Source: an uncultured Prevotellaceae bacterium
Lineage (GTDB): Bacteria; Bacteroidota; Bacteroidia; Bacteroidales; Bacteroidaceae
DNA: 57,254 bases
Assembly (NCBI GenBank): GCA_946407895.1
Contig: CAMJQA010000016.1
Span: 1 to 57,254, forward strand
Direction: 5' to 3'
Position numbers and translations under genes: made by a program. Below the pieces are notes generated by a model. That model did no database searches and had not been told where the DNA came from. It saw only the letters and a program-made list of their open reading frames with translations. Below are positions 1 through 8,520 of this stretch, piece by piece (the stretch's first letter is position 1; every line of letters begins with the position of its first letter).

Positions 1-736
1 TCAGCATCCTATAATTCCAGGAGTCAGTAAGCCCGCCATAGCTGTCGATTGCCTTTTCCAGGGCCTCTTCCGTCATGTACTTCTTGTAGAACGTACAGCG
101 TGTGACGATAGTCTGCGGCGAACAGCGTTCTCCCTTCACCAGCACCAAAGCCCAGCCCTTCATGTCATCGCCGAACTCCTCGCCCTTCAGCACATAACGG
201 CCGTCCACCAGGGCCATCTCCTCCCATGCCAGCTCACGCTTGCTGAACTTCACACATATATCCCTGTCGCTACCTGTCTGTACGGCCGTAAAGAGCCACA
301 GCTTTGCCCTATAATCCCAGTCTTTGCCCACGAGGCCGGTAATCAGGGCCGGCATTCCGTCCACCTCGCCCAGCTCCTGGCTGATTTCAGTCAGCTTGCC
401 GTCGCTGACAGGTATGCCTGGCATCAGAAACGACGTCTTTTCCATCACCGTCTTTTCAACATACACCGCAGGCAACCGATTGGCCAGAGACAAGAAATTG
501 TTATAGGCCGTCGTCCCTTCGGTAAACATCGGCTCACAATACTTCAGCAGTCTCCACAGCGCCACGCTATGGCGCATCTTCTGCCGCTGAATGAACTGGG
601 GCAGCGTATTGCTGCGCTTCTGCATGGAGTTAGCTGACCGCACTATCACCCGCCCCTGCTTCATATAGGTCGTAATGCCATCCGTGCGCAGACTACCCAT
701 CACCATCAATCCTTTTCCTGTAACTTTCCTTTTCAT
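1..736 (-). CDS. Hypothetical protein, 3' end beyond the window
   Basis: An open frame of 245 codons begins at an ATG at 736 and runs off the left edge without a stop, so the C-terminus is missing. The product starts MKRKVTGKGLMVMGSLRTDG, is basic at the N-terminus, and contains two Cys near the visible end (ERCSPQ, VTRCTFY). I see no signal peptide, membrane segment or catalytic motif. It resembles a hypothetical protein that I recall as common and multicopy in Prevotella genomes, but I cannot name a family. It is on the same strand as the genes at 1155-5132 and is separated from them by 418 bp holding tandem arrays, so it probably has its own transcript. A possible -7 box lies about 300 bp upstream at 1035-1042. 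Confidence 0.7.
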   Translation of the reverse strand, partial: MKRKVTGKGLMVMGSLRTDGITTYMKQGRVIVRSANSMQKRSNTLPQFIQRQKMRHSVALWRLLKYCEPMFTEGTTAYNNFLSLANRLPAVYVEKTVMEKTSFLMPGIPVSDGKLTEISQELGEVDGMPALITGLVGKDWDYRAKLWLFTAVQTGSDRDICVKFSKRELAWEEMALVDGRYVLKGEEFGDDMKGWALVLVKGERCSPQTIVTRCTFYKKYMTEEALEKAIDSYGGLTDSWNYRML

Positions 737-785
737 GACTATATCTATTTTACATTATTCTCCTTTATATTATTCTCCAATCCTA

Positions 786-840
786 CTCTATAACTTCTCT
801 ATAATTCCTCTATATCCTCTCTATAACTTCTCTATATCAG
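786..840. repeat. 11-bp tandem array, five units
   Basis: Five consecutive 11-bp units begin CTCTATA (CTCTATAACTT, CTCTATAATTC, CTCTATATCCT, CTCTATAACTT, CTCTATATCAG). The array lies in the long leader of the gene ending at 736 and is followed 28 bp later by a second 11-bp array of different sequence. Confidence 0.85.
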
Positions 841-868
841 CACCGTCCTACCCTCGTCTTTCCTCCTA

Positions 869-967
869 TTGATGTCCGTTTGTTGTTCGATTGATGTTCG
901 ATTGTTGTTCGATTGATGTTCGATTAAACAACGCACAACAAACGTACATCAAACGCAGTCGAAACGC
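869..967. repeat. 11/22-bp array with a strand switch
   Basis: Nine 11-bp units lie in register. The first five alternate TTGATGTTCGA and TTGTTGTTCGA (first unit TTGATGTCCGT), giving a 22-bp superperiod. After a changeover unit at 924-934, three units read ACAACAAACGT, ACATCAAACGC and AGTCGAAACGC, which resemble the first half in reverse complement. The whole is an inverted pair of arrays in one 11-bp phase. No coding potential was seen. Confidence 0.85.
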
Positions 968-1034
968 ACATAAATTGGGACAGATACCTGGCAGTATCGA
1001 AGCTATATATGCCCTAAATAGGAGTTTTCTGCTG

Positions 1035-1042
1035 CAAATATA
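1035..1042 (-). promoter_or_regulatory. Possible -7 box (TATATTTG)
   Basis: On the minus strand this reads TATATTTG followed by CAGCAGAAA, the same downstream context as the box ahead of the LuxR gene. It would drive the gene at 1-736 with a leader of roughly 290 nt. I found no TTTG at the expected -33 position; that region falls in the 22-bp repeat at 1048-1091. Confidence 0.35.
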
Positions 1043-1047
1043 TAACA

Positions 1048-1091
1048 TTTTATAGAGATATGCTTAAGCTTTTATAGAGATTTTTATGTAT
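1048..1091. repeat. 22-bp direct repeat, two units
   Basis: TTTTATAGAGAT occurs at 1048 and again at 1070, exactly 22 bp apart. The remainder of each unit has diverged. The repeat lies between the DUF4886 gene and the array at 869-967. Confidence 0.7.
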
Positions 1092-1154
1092 ATCTGCAAG
1101 AGATTTCAGTTACCTCATCATAAAGGTCGCCTGAGGAATGTCTCCCGAAACACC

Positions 1155-2603
1155 TCATTTCAGGCGCTTGCTTACTATGCGCCGGCCATTGCTCAGGGTC
1201 TTGACTTCTATGTAAGCACCTTTGGGAGCCGAGAGTTGCCTGACACCATTCATCTCATAGACATAGCGGCTGGATACGGGACTGTTGAGCGAAGGTAATG
1301 CAGAAGGTACTATCTCCGAAAAACCGGAACGCAGTATAGCCACGGCCCTTATTACCTCGGCATCACCCACGGGTACGGGCCCTGTATAGCGCAAGGCGTG
1401 TTCATCGGGCTGCGTACCATCGAGGGTGTAATAGATAGCGGCCTCTTCCTGCAAACACGACATCACTATCAGCCCCTCGTTGGTTATCACTATCTGCGGA
1501 GCCTCCAAGGGCAGACCGCCATTAATATAGACGGTATCTACCAGTGTTTCCCGGATACGGATGGTATCAATACGGGTAGCATTGACGAAGACGGTATCGG
1601 TCCTTGTCCGATACACCGTATCTTGCTGCAGCACATTAAAGGGGACCAGTGCCGTGAGTGTGTACGGATTTTTCACAGCCCAAATGGCTGCCGCCTGGCC
1701 TATCGCAGCATTCTCGTCGGTGACATCCCAAGAGGGGTAGCCAGTCGACGCATCGTCCTTCACCGTGTATCGGGCGGCATTCCCCCAGACGGATATGCCG
1801 CTCCTGGGGGCTATAAGAGCCTCGTAGTAGCAACAGGCAGCCGTGTACTGACAGAGTCCCAGGGCACAATGCTGACCGTCGCGGGTCAGATCGTACTCAT
1901 TGTTGAGCGAGGTAGAGCGAAGGTTCTGCACTGCTGTTCCGTATGGTATGACGAAGTCGATACCGTAGTCTTCGCATAATCGCCGCGAGCTCCCGGCTAT
2001 CAGTTCCCAACGTCGAAGCGAGGAGTGCTCTGCATTGTCTGCATAGGCACTCCAGTAGCTATGCACCAGCGTCCAGCCCACGCGGGCCTGGGGCTGACAG
2101 GCAGCCAGAAGGTCCAGCAGTTCTTTCAGATAGCCTCCTGTGTCATGCCCCAACCACTGTCCATAGTAGGGTGCATAGCTACTGCGCTGCTGAATGACAA
2201 TGAGATCCCACTTTTCCTCGGTAAGCAGACGACGCCACAGCGAACCGTCACCGGCTTCTGCCGTACCGGGAGCTATTCCGATTTCCAAGCCCCCGATCAC
2301 CTTGGACAGGGTATAGGATTCCCGATCCTTGTCGTTATACATATCCACCCAGCTGCGAAATGAAGCTGCAGGACGCGTCAGCTTGTACAGACACATACGG
2401 CTCATGTCGGAGCCGGAAGCCCGGGCTACAAGGGGCAGCAAAGCCGTGGCATCATTTGTATAGCTATTTCCGATATGGAGAACCTTCAGCGAATCCTTCT
2501 CCAACCATCCTTCAGCAGCCCACAGACTGGGTGTACACAACCCTGCAGCTACGAAGAGAAGGAGTTGCGGAAAGATGCGGAAGTAGCGATGGAGAAGAAG
2601 CAT
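1155..2603 (-). CDS. DUF4886-type SGNH-like exported protein with a chitobiase-like C-terminal domain
   Basis: The start is taken at the ATG at 2603 (482 residues; MLLLHRYFRIF). An upstream TTG at 2624 would only lengthen the N-terminus. A hydrophobic signal peptide ends near LWA-AEG. The N-terminal part carries SGNH-like blocks: HIGNSYT in place of GDS, IVIQQRSS, and a late DGQH (Asp-x-x-His) block. This matches the DUF4886 family, thought to contain carbohydrate esterases or related hydrolases. Around residues 380-445 there is a chitobiase/hexosaminidase C-terminal-like domain (IYYTLDGTQPDE). The end (YVYEMNGVRQL to IVSKRLK) resembles the short tails common on Bacteroidetes exported proteins. 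It lies 49 bp downstream of the GH43-like gene on the same strand, so joint transcription and action on the same decorated glycan are plausible. The substrate cannot be read from the sequence. A hairpin with arms at 1128-1140 and 1156-1166 overlaps the stop codon but has no T-run. Confidence 0.8.
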   Translation of the reverse strand: MLLLHRYFRIFPQLLLFVAAGLCTPSLWAAEGWLEKDSLKVLHIGNSYTNDATALLPLVARASGSDMSRMCLYKLTRPAASFRSWVDMYNDKDRESYTLSKVIGGLEIGIAPGTAEAGDGSLWRRLLTEEKWDLIVIQQRSSYAPYYGQWLGHDTGGYLKELLDLLAACQPQARVGWTLVHSYWSAYADNAEHSSLRRWELIAGSSRRLCEDYGIDFVIPYGTAVQNLRSTSLNNEYDLTRDGQHCALGLCQYTAACCYYEALIAPRSGISVWGNAARYTVKDDASTGYPSWDVTDENAAIGQAAAIWAVKNPYTLTALVPFNVLQQDTVYRTRTDTVFVNATRIDTIRIRETLVDTVYINGGLPLEAPQIVITNEGLIVMSCLQEEAAIYYTLDGTQPDEHALRYTGPVPVGDAEVIRAVAILRSGFSEIVPSALPSLNSPVSSRYVYEMNGVRQLSAPKGAYIEVKTLSNGRRIVSKRLK

Positions 2604-2652
2604 AAGGGCCAAAAAAAGGTTCAATGTCTAATATTCAGTCAGGCCTTTGGCC

Positions 2653-4383
2653 TCACTTGCCCTGCGTTACGCCGCAGTCGTTGAAGGCATCCACGCGGAA
2701 GAAGTATTCCTGGTCGGCAGAGAAGAGGCCCAGTTCCAGATGGGGTTCCAGGGTCTGGCAGGCGCTGTAGAGCTCGTCGGGCGTTACGCCCCAGTGCACG
2801 ACATAGCCGCGCGCACCCTCGGCAGCAGGCCACGAGATGTCGAAGCGCCTGCGGTCAAAGCTTCGCCGCACCTTCACGTCGGAGACTGCCGCAGGCTTCT
2901 GGCCATTGGCAAGACCAAACACGCGCAGGTCGAAGAGCGAGAGCTGGCCCGTCAGGGGAGCGGTATTCGTGAGGCGCACATAGCGCAACTTGGCTGCCTT
3001 GGGCAGTACCACCAGCTCGTGTGGACGGGTAGTCGTGTTGTCCGACTTGTCGCAGAGCAGCTGCCACTTCTCGCCGTCGCGGGAACCCTCCAGACGGTAG
3101 CGGTAGGGCGACTTCTCCCGGCCCTCTTCATACATGCCGAAGTCCTCATCGGCGAAGTTCACCTGCACGGCGTGTACGTTGCACGTACCTTCCAGGTCTA
3201 TCATAAGCCACTCGCCCTCCTTACCGGTCTGTGCGCTCCACCAGGTCTTGATGGTATTGTCGGCAGCGCAGGTTGCAGGATGTCCGTTTTTTTCAGACGA
3301 TGCCGTAGCTTTCTTGCCTATGCTCAGGTCCATCCATCCCGTCCACGGCGACTCCTTGGTCCAGTCCACTTTATGGTCGGGCAGTTCGTATGGATAGTCG
3401 GAGAAATCCGTCAGGGCCTGCATACCGCCGTCCTTGGTGAAGATTACGGGATAGAAGCCTATCCTGCGCTCGAAGAGGAAACGCTGACTGATGACCGTAG
3501 AGGAGACGTGCCACCAGTTGCCGTAGCGGTCCTGAAAGGTGTCGCCGTGACCGGCACCCGTCATCCACCCCCCGGGCTTCACGCTGAAGGGCGAGGCGGC
3601 ATAGTGCTCGAAGGGGCCAAGGGGGTTGTCGCCCACATAGAGGCCATCGCCATAGCTGTCATACTCCGTACCCGGCCCGGCATACTGCAGGTAGTAGCGG
3701 CCCTCGTGCTTCAGCATGGCCGAGCCTTCGTTGCTGCTGGGGTCCTCCGTCTCATTCTTGTCGCCCCGGCACTCCCAGCCATATACCTTTTCGTTATGCG
3801 GAATCAGGGCTACCGGAGCTCCCTTGGCGCGGAAACCGTTGTCGGGATCCAGCTCTACGCCCATAATGGGCTCTACCTGCGTGCAGCCCCAGTAGAGATA
3901 TACCCGTTCGTCATCGTCCGCAAAGAGATAGGGATCTACCACCCATCGACCCGGTTCGTTCTGGTACGGCATCATAGAGTCGGAGGCCACCACCCAAGAG
4001 GCCCCGTCGTCGGGGGTTGACGTCTTGTATATCTTGTTATGGAAGGAAACGGCCCAATAGAGCTCGCCCCGATAGGCCATCACCGTGGGCGCATAGTTCT
4101 GGAACGGCATCAGGCTGTTGGTATGGAACGTCCAGTGCTGCATGTCATCAGAGCTCCAGTAGCCGTACGACTTGGAGGGGAAGAGATAGTAGCGGTCGTT
4201 GAAGAGCACGACAACGGGGTCGGCTGCCTCGCGCCCGCCCTCCTGGTGCTCACGCGTAAAGGCGTAATCCACATCAATAGGATTGGTTACCACGCGCGAA
4301 GGGTTAATTCCTCCTCCGCAAGAAACTGTCATTAAAAAGGCTGCCACGCAACCCATAAATCCGATGGTTCTCATATTTCTCAT
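2653..4383 (-). CDS. GH43-like glycoside hydrolase lipoprotein with F5/8 type C domain
   Basis: The start at the ATG at 4383 (576 residues) places a lipoprotein signal correctly: MRNMRTIGFMG, a hydrophobic stretch, and a lipobox ending TVSC at Cys22. A longer frame reaching 4479 adds a non-signal-like extension. Residues about 50-350 fit a five-bladed beta-propeller of the GH43 type. Candidate catalytic residues are Asp55 (AADPVVV), Asp150 (VVDPYLF) and Glu219 (NEGSAML). Residues about 355-490 form a discoidin/F5-8C module (KKATASSEKNGHPA, WWSAQTG, YVRLTN). The last 80 residues look FN3-like (YVVHWGVTP, YFFRVDAFND). Family members act on arabinose-, xylose- or galactose-containing glycans; the specificity here is unknown. 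The gene lies between the LuxR-type regulator and the DUF4886 gene, all on one strand. Confidence 0.85.
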   Translation of the reverse strand: MRNMRTIGFMGCVAAFLMTVSCGGGINPSRVVTNPIDVDYAFTREHQEGGREAADPVVVLFNDRYYLFPSKSYGYWSSDDMQHWTFHTNSLMPFQNYAPTVMAYRGELYWAVSFHNKIYKTSTPDDGASWVVASDSMMPYQNEPGRWVVDPYLFADDDERVYLYWGCTQVEPIMGVELDPDNGFRAKGAPVALIPHNEKVYGWECRGDKNETEDPSSNEGSAMLKHEGRYYLQYAGPGTEYDSYGDGLYVGDNPLGPFEHYAASPFSVKPGGWMTGAGHGDTFQDRYGNWWHVSSTVISQRFLFERRIGFYPVIFTKDGGMQALTDFSDYPYELPDHKVDWTKESPWTGWMDLSIGKKATASSEKNGHPATCAADNTIKTWWSAQTGKEGEWLMIDLEGTCNVHAVQVNFADEDFGMYEEGREKSPYRYRLEGSRDGEKWQLLCDKSDNTTTRPHELVVLPKAAKLRYVRLTNTAPLTGQLSLFDLRVFGLANGQKPAAVSDVKVRRSFDRRRFDISWPAAEGARGYVVHWGVTPDELYSACQTLEPHLELGLFSADQEYFFRVDAFNDCGVTQGK

Positions 4384-4481
4384 TTTGTATATTCTTTTCT
4401 CAATAAAGACAGAAAATTTCAGGTTACCATGGGAAGCTCTGTGCGCTGCCACTTCTAACCTTGATTTTTCGACTTTCACTC

Positions 4482-5132
4482 CTATATCTCCTCCACCCTG
4501 ACGTAGCCGTTCAGGATGGCATAGACGGTCAGTCCGCTTAGGGACTTTATGCCCGTCTTGTCCTGTATGTTCTTGCGGTGGGTGATGACGGTGGTCAGAC
4601 TGATGCTGAGGCGTTCTGCAATCTCCTTATTGATGAGTCCGCGCACCATCAGCGAGAGCACCTCCACCTCGCGTGCTGACAGTTCGGGCTGGGCCTGGGG
4701 GTTACGGGGCAGGCGCCGCGTACCATAGTCGGGACCGTGGAATGGCTCTTGCATGCGTCCCTCGCCATGCCGCCCGCCCATCTGCCTCAAGTGCAGAATC
4801 TGCACAATCAGCTGTGCCTCGGGCAGGCTGACGTCAAGTACAGGCAGGTGTACGCGCTGTGACTGCTCGGCATTCTGCACCAGAAGCACCACGCGATGTC
4901 CCAATTTTTGAAAGAAATCAACCTGCTGGAAGTAGATGCTGAACGACACGAAGTAATGGACGTAACCGAAGGGCGTGTCGCGCATCAGTTCCGAGAAGGA
5001 GGAGAAGACACGTACTGTGGCATGGGGCACCAGGTCCTGGAGCATCGACTTAAGGCCAACACAACATAACGTGTTGGCATCGATGACAGCAAGTTCCACA
5101 TCCTTACTATTGGCCTGAATCTGCTCTTCCAT
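4482..5132 (-). CDS. LuxR-type transcriptional regulator with degenerate receiver-like N-terminus
   Basis: This 216-residue protein has a clear C-terminal LuxR/GerE helix-turn-helix (residues about 148-212: LSAREVEVLSLMVRGLINKE, then the recognition helix region TTVITHRKNIQDK). The N-terminal 110 residues keep a receiver-like beginning (ELAVIDANTLCCVGLKSML) but lack the usual acidic pair and a convincing phosphoacceptor Asp, so regulation by phosphotransfer is doubtful. It is divergent from purM across a 136-bp gap that carries boxes for both directions. It may control itself, the downstream GH43/DUF4886 genes, or purM; the sequence does not decide between these. Confidence 0.85.
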   Translation of the reverse strand: MEEQIQANSKDVELAVIDANTLCCVGLKSMLQDLVPHATVRVFSSFSELMRDTPFGYVHYFVSFSIYFQQVDFFQKLGHRVVLLVQNAEQSQRVHLPVLDVSLPEAQLIVQILHLRQMGGRHGEGRMQEPFHGPDYGTRRLPRNPQAQPELSAREVEVLSLMVRGLINKEIAERLSISLTTVITHRKNIQDKTGIKSLSGLTVYAILNGYVRVEEI

Positions 5133-5157
5133 GTCCTAATGGTCGTTATTTCTGCTG

Positions 5158-5165
5158 CAAATTTA
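5158..5165 (-). promoter_or_regulatory. -7 box for the LuxR-type gene (TAAATTTG)
   Basis: The minus strand reads TAAATTTG, matching TAnnTTTG, 26 bp ahead of the ATG at 5132. The -33 region is T-rich but not an exact TTTG. Confidence 0.5.
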
Positions 5166-5205
5166 CATAAAAAAGCTGAAAAAACAGACTACTACAGAAA
5201 AGAAA

Positions 5206-5237
5206 TTTGCTAATCTAAGATAATTGCATTATCTTTG
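5206..5237 (+). promoter_or_regulatory. Bacteroidetes-type promoter of purM
   Basis: TTTG at 5206-5209 and TATCTTTG at 5230-5237 are separated by 20 bp. This matches the Bacteroidetes primary-sigma consensus TTTG-N19-21-TAnnTTTG. The leader to the ATG at 5269 would be about 25 nt. Confidence 0.75.
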
Positions 5238-5268
5238 CACGCGAATTAATAAACTACACTGAGAAAAG

Positions 5269-6435
5269 ATGAGCAATCAACGCTATATGATGCGTGGCGT
5301 GAGTGCCGCCAAGGAGGATGTGCACAACGCCATAAAGAACATCGACAAGGGCATTTTTCCCCAGGCATTCTGCAAGATCATCCCCGACATATTGGGCGGC
5401 GACCCGGAATACTGCAACATCATGCACGCCGACGGCGCCGGCACCAAGAGCAGCCTGGCCTATATGTACTGGCGCGAGACGGGCGACCTGAGCGTATGGA
5501 AGGGCATTGCACAGGACGCTCTCATCATGAATACCGACGACCTGCTTTGCGTGGGTGCTGTAGATAACATCTTGGTGAGCAGCACCATCGGCCGCAACAA
5601 GATGCTCATTCCGGGCGAGGTCATCAGTGCCATCATCAACGGCACCGACGAGTTGCTGCAGGAGATGAGGGACATGGGCATTGGCATCTATGCCACCGGT
5701 GGCGAGACTGCAGACGTAGGGGACTTGGTACGTACCATCATCGTGGACTCCACCGTTACTTGCCGCATGCGGCGCAGCGACGTCATAGACAATGCCAACA
5801 TACGGCCGGGCGACGTCATCGTAGGACTGAGCAGCTGCGGACAGGCCACATACGAGAAGCAGTATAACGGCGGCATGGGCAGCAACGGACTGACCAGCGC
5901 CCGCCATGATGTATTTGCCAAGTACCTGGCCCAGAAGTATCCCGAGAGCTACGACCACGCCGTGCCCGAGGAACTGGTCTATAGCGGCAGCTACCGGCTT
6001 ACGGACCCCGTAGAGGGTAGTCCCGTTCCAGCCGGACTCCTAGTGCTCTCCCCCACCCGCACATACGCTCCCGTGGTGAAGCGTCTGCTCGACGAGATGC
6101 GCCCGCTTATACACGGCATGGTACACTGCACCGGCGGTGCGCAGACCAAGGTACTCCACTTCGTGGGCGAGAACTGCCGCGTCGTGAAGGACAACCTGTT
6201 CCCCACCCCGCCATTGTTCAAGGCCATCCAGGAGCAGAGCGGCACGGACTGGGCTGAGATGTACAAGGTCTTCAACATGGGTCACCGGCTGGAGGTTTAT
6301 GTAAGCCCCGAGGATGCAGAACACGTCATTGCCGTCAGCAAGGCATTCAACATAGATGCCCAGGTGGTGGGGCGCATTGTGGAAGGGACGCGCAGCCTGA
6401 CCATAGAGAGCGAACACGGAACATTCAACTACTAA
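5269..6435 (+). CDS. purM: Phosphoribosylformylglycinamidine cyclo-ligase (AIR synthase)
   Basis: This 388-residue protein of the PurM/AIR synthase family makes aminoimidazole ribonucleotide in purine synthesis. Family features visible are the N-terminal segment MRGVSAAKEDVHNAIKN, the HADGAGTKSSLAY block, the ALIMNTDDLLCVGA block, the GGETADVGDLVR block and a late GMVHCTGGAQTKVL segment corresponding to the second glycine-rich region. It is the long, divergent Bacteroidetes form rather than the enterobacterial type. It begins the plus-strand housekeeping run. The esterase gene follows after 11 bp. Confidence 0.85.
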   Translation: MSNQRYMMRGVSAAKEDVHNAIKNIDKGIFPQAFCKIIPDILGGDPEYCNIMHADGAGTKSSLAYMYWRETGDLSVWKGIAQDALIMNTDDLLCVGAVDNILVSSTIGRNKMLIPGEVISAIINGTDELLQEMRDMGIGIYATGGETADVGDLVRTIIVDSTVTCRMRRSDVIDNANIRPGDVIVGLSSCGQATYEKQYNGGMGSNGLTSARHDVFAKYLAQKYPESYDHAVPEELVYSGSYRLTDPVEGSPVPAGLLVLSPTRTYAPVVKRLLDEMRPLIHGMVHCTGGAQTKVLHFVGENCRVVKDNLFPTPPLFKAIQEQSGTDWAEMYKVFNMGHRLEVYVSPEDAEHVIAVSKAFNIDAQVVGRIVEGTRSLTIESEHGTFNY

Positions 6436-6446
6436 TAATAAAGACT

Positions 6447-7304
6447 ATGAGAAAGAACATGCAGAAACTCTGTTGCATGATTGCCCTGCTGATGCTTGCG
6501 GCATCGGCCAAGGCCGCCATCGTACGCGACTCCATCCAGAGCCAGGTGCTTGGAGGTGTTTGCAGGTATTATATGGTATATCTGCCTGCCGGCTACCAAC
6601 AGGATGCCCAGCGCCACTACCCCGTGCTGTACCTGCTGCACGGCTTCACCGACGACGAGCGGGCCTGGGTTGACAAGGGCCAGATGGACCGCGTGGCCGA
6701 CGAACTGATGGCCACCGGCGAGGCAAAGCAGATGATTGTAGTGATGCCCTGCGCAGGAGGACCCGACACGAAGAACGTGTGGAACGGATACTTCAACATG
6801 CCGGGCTGGCCCTACGAGAACCATTTCTACCAGGAACTGCTACCCGCCGTGGAGAAGAAGTACAGATGCGGCGGCAGTCGCGAGCAGCGTGCCGTAGCAG
6901 GCCTGTCAATGGGCGGCGGCGGCAGTGTGGGCTATGCCTTTGGGCACCCCGATATGTTCGCAGCCTGCTATGCCATGAGTGCGTGGCTGATGGCCGAGAC
7001 TCCCAAGGACATCAAGCCCGTCGACAAGGTGGCCCTGGTTACGGCAGCCGTGGCCGAGCATAACCCGCTTGCCAAGGTGGACAAGGCGGATGAAGCCGAG
7101 CTGAACAAGCTGCGCAGCCTGGCATGGTTCTTCGACTGCGGAGACGACGACTTCCTCTTCGACCAGAACATCGAGATGTACAAGAAGCTGCGCCAGAAGC
7201 ATTTCAACGCACAGCTGCGCGTACGCGACGGCGGACATAACTGGGAGTATTGGCACAACGCCCTGCGCCTGTGTCTGCCCTTCGTCTCCAGAAACTTCAA
7301 GTAA
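6447..7304 (+). CDS. Exported alpha/beta-hydrolase, esterase D family
   Basis: This is a 285-residue protein with a signal peptide (hydrophobic MIALLMLAAS, likely cleavage after AKA). The alpha/beta-hydrolase fold is supported by YLLHGFTDDERAW (oxyanion region), the nucleophile elbow GLSMGG with Ser154, an acidic segment FFDCGDDDFLF and the C-terminal DGGHNWEYW supplying the His. The layout fits esterase D/feruloyl-esterase-like or tributyrin-esterase-like hydrolases, commonly used by gut Bacteroidales against acyl groups on polysaccharides. The substrate is unknown. It lies 11 bp after purM and 15 bp before a very small membrane-peptide gene, so it is probably read within the housekeeping operon. 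Confidence 0.85.
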   Translation: MRKNMQKLCCMIALLMLAASAKAAIVRDSIQSQVLGGVCRYYMVYLPAGYQQDAQRHYPVLYLLHGFTDDERAWVDKGQMDRVADELMATGEAKQMIVVMPCAGGPDTKNVWNGYFNMPGWPYENHFYQELLPAVEKKYRCGGSREQRAVAGLSMGGGGSVGYAFGHPDMFAACYAMSAWLMAETPKDIKPVDKVALVTAAVAEHNPLAKVDKADEAELNKLRSLAWFFDCGDDDFLFDQNIEMYKKLRQKHFNAQLRVRDGGHNWEYWHNALRLCLPFVSRNFK

Positions 7305-7319
7305 ACAAACCAAATTGAT

Positions 7320-7421
7320 ATGACATACATATTGAGTATTATTCTCCTCGTCATCATGTTCTTCGCATGGAGGCAGTTCTACCAGACTTATAAGCGCAGA
7401 CACGGACATGGCAGGAAATAA
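7320..7421 (+). CDS. Predicted 33-residue single-pass membrane peptide overlapping prfA
   Basis: ATG at 7320 to TAA at 7421 encodes 33 residues: MTYILSIILLVIMFFAWR, then a basic tail of Gln, Tyr, Lys, Arg and His. A hydrophobic helix of about 15 residues followed by a strongly positive C-terminus is the classic form of a small inner-membrane peptide (N-out, C-in by the positive-inside rule). The last 14 bp overlap the start of prfA at 7408 in another reading frame, suggesting translational coupling. It starts 15 bp after the esterase stop. The product is too short for homology by eye; the case rests on composition, the clean fit between neighbours and the overlap. Confidence 0.55.
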   Translation: MTYILSIILLVIMFFAWRQFYQTYKRRHGHGRK

Positions 7422-8520
7422 CAGTCTATTAGAAAAGCTCGACGGCCTGGAAGCCCGCTACGAAGAGGTCTCCACGCTGATTACCGACCCGCACGTCATA
7501 GGCGACCAGAAACGCTATGTGAAGCTGACCAAGGAATACAAGGACCTGGGTCGCATCATGGAGGCCCGCAAGGCCTATGTGGGATGCCTGCAGAACGTAG
7601 AGGATGCCAAGGAGATGCTGGCCCTCGAGGACGACCCCGAGACAAAAGAAATGCTGCGGCAGGAACTGTCGGAGAGCGAGCAGCGCATTCCCGAACTGGA
7701 GGAGGAGATAAAGCTCCTGCTGGTGCCTGCCGACCCCGAGGACGACAAGAACGTCATCATGGAGATACGCGGCGGTACGGGCGGCGACGAGGCAGCCCTC
7801 TTTGCAGGCGACCTGTTCCGCATGTACAGCAAGTACATCGAGATGAAAGGCTGGAAGATGGCCGTTAGCAGCTACAGCGAAGGGGCTGTGGGCGGCTACA
7901 AGGAGATCATCTTCAGCGTCACCGGCGAAGGCGTCTATGGCATACTGAAGTACGAGAGCGGCGTACACCGCGTGCAGCGCGTACCCGCCACCGAGACTCA
8001 GGGCCGCGTCCACACCAGTGCCGCCACGGTGGCCGTATTGCCCGAGGCGGAGGAGTTCGACGTGGAAATCAACGAGGGTGCCATCAAATGGGACACGTTC
8101 CGCAGCAGCGGTGCCGGCGGACAGAACGTCAACAAGGTGGAGTCCGGTGTCCGTGCCCGCTATATGTGGCGCAACCCCAACACGGGTGTCGAGGAGGAAA
8201 TCCTGGTGGAGTGCACCGAGACGCGCGACCAGCCCAAGAACAAGGAGAGGGCTCTCGCGCGCTTGCGTACCTTTATATATGATAAGGAGCACCAGAAATA
8301 CATTGACGACATCGCCAGTAAGCGCAAGACGATGGTATCCACCGGCGACCGCAGTGCGAAGATACGGACCTACAACTATCCGCAGGGACGCATCACCGAC
8401 CACCGCATCGGCTACACCATCTACAACCTGAGTGCTTTCATGGACGGCAATATACAGGACTGCATCGACCACCTCATCGTGGCCGAGAATGCCGAACGAC
8501 TAAAAGAGAGTGAACTATGA
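7408..8520 (+). CDS. prfA: Peptide chain release factor 1
   Basis: This is a 370-residue class I release factor. The peptidyl-hydrolysis motif GGQ is at residues 237-239 ([15 protein letters not shown]). The codon-recognition PxT motif of RF1 is Pro193-Ala194-Thr195 in [14 protein letters not shown], which separates it from RF2. The C-terminal [15 protein letters not shown] segment is typical. Length is near the family norm. It overlaps the small membrane peptide by 14 bp and the pyrF start by 4 bp (ATGA). Confidence 0.97.
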   Translation: MAGNNSLLEKLDGLEARYEEVSTLITDPHVIGDQKRYVKLTKEYKDLGRIMEARKAYVGCLQNVEDAKEMLALEDDPETKEMLRQELSESEQRIPELEEEIKLLLVPADPEDDKNVIMEIRGGTGGDEAALFAGDLFRMYSKYIEMKGWKMAVSSYSEGAVGGYKEIIFSVTGEGVYGILKYESGVHRVQRVPATETQGRVHTSAATVAVLPEAEEFDVEINEGAIKWDTFRSSGAGGQNVNKVESGVRARYMWRNPNTGVEEEILVECTETRDQPKNKERALARLRTFIYDKEHQKYIDDIASKRKTMVSTGDRSAKIRTYNYPQGRITDHRIGYTIYNLSAFMDGNIQDCIDHLIVAENAERLKESEL

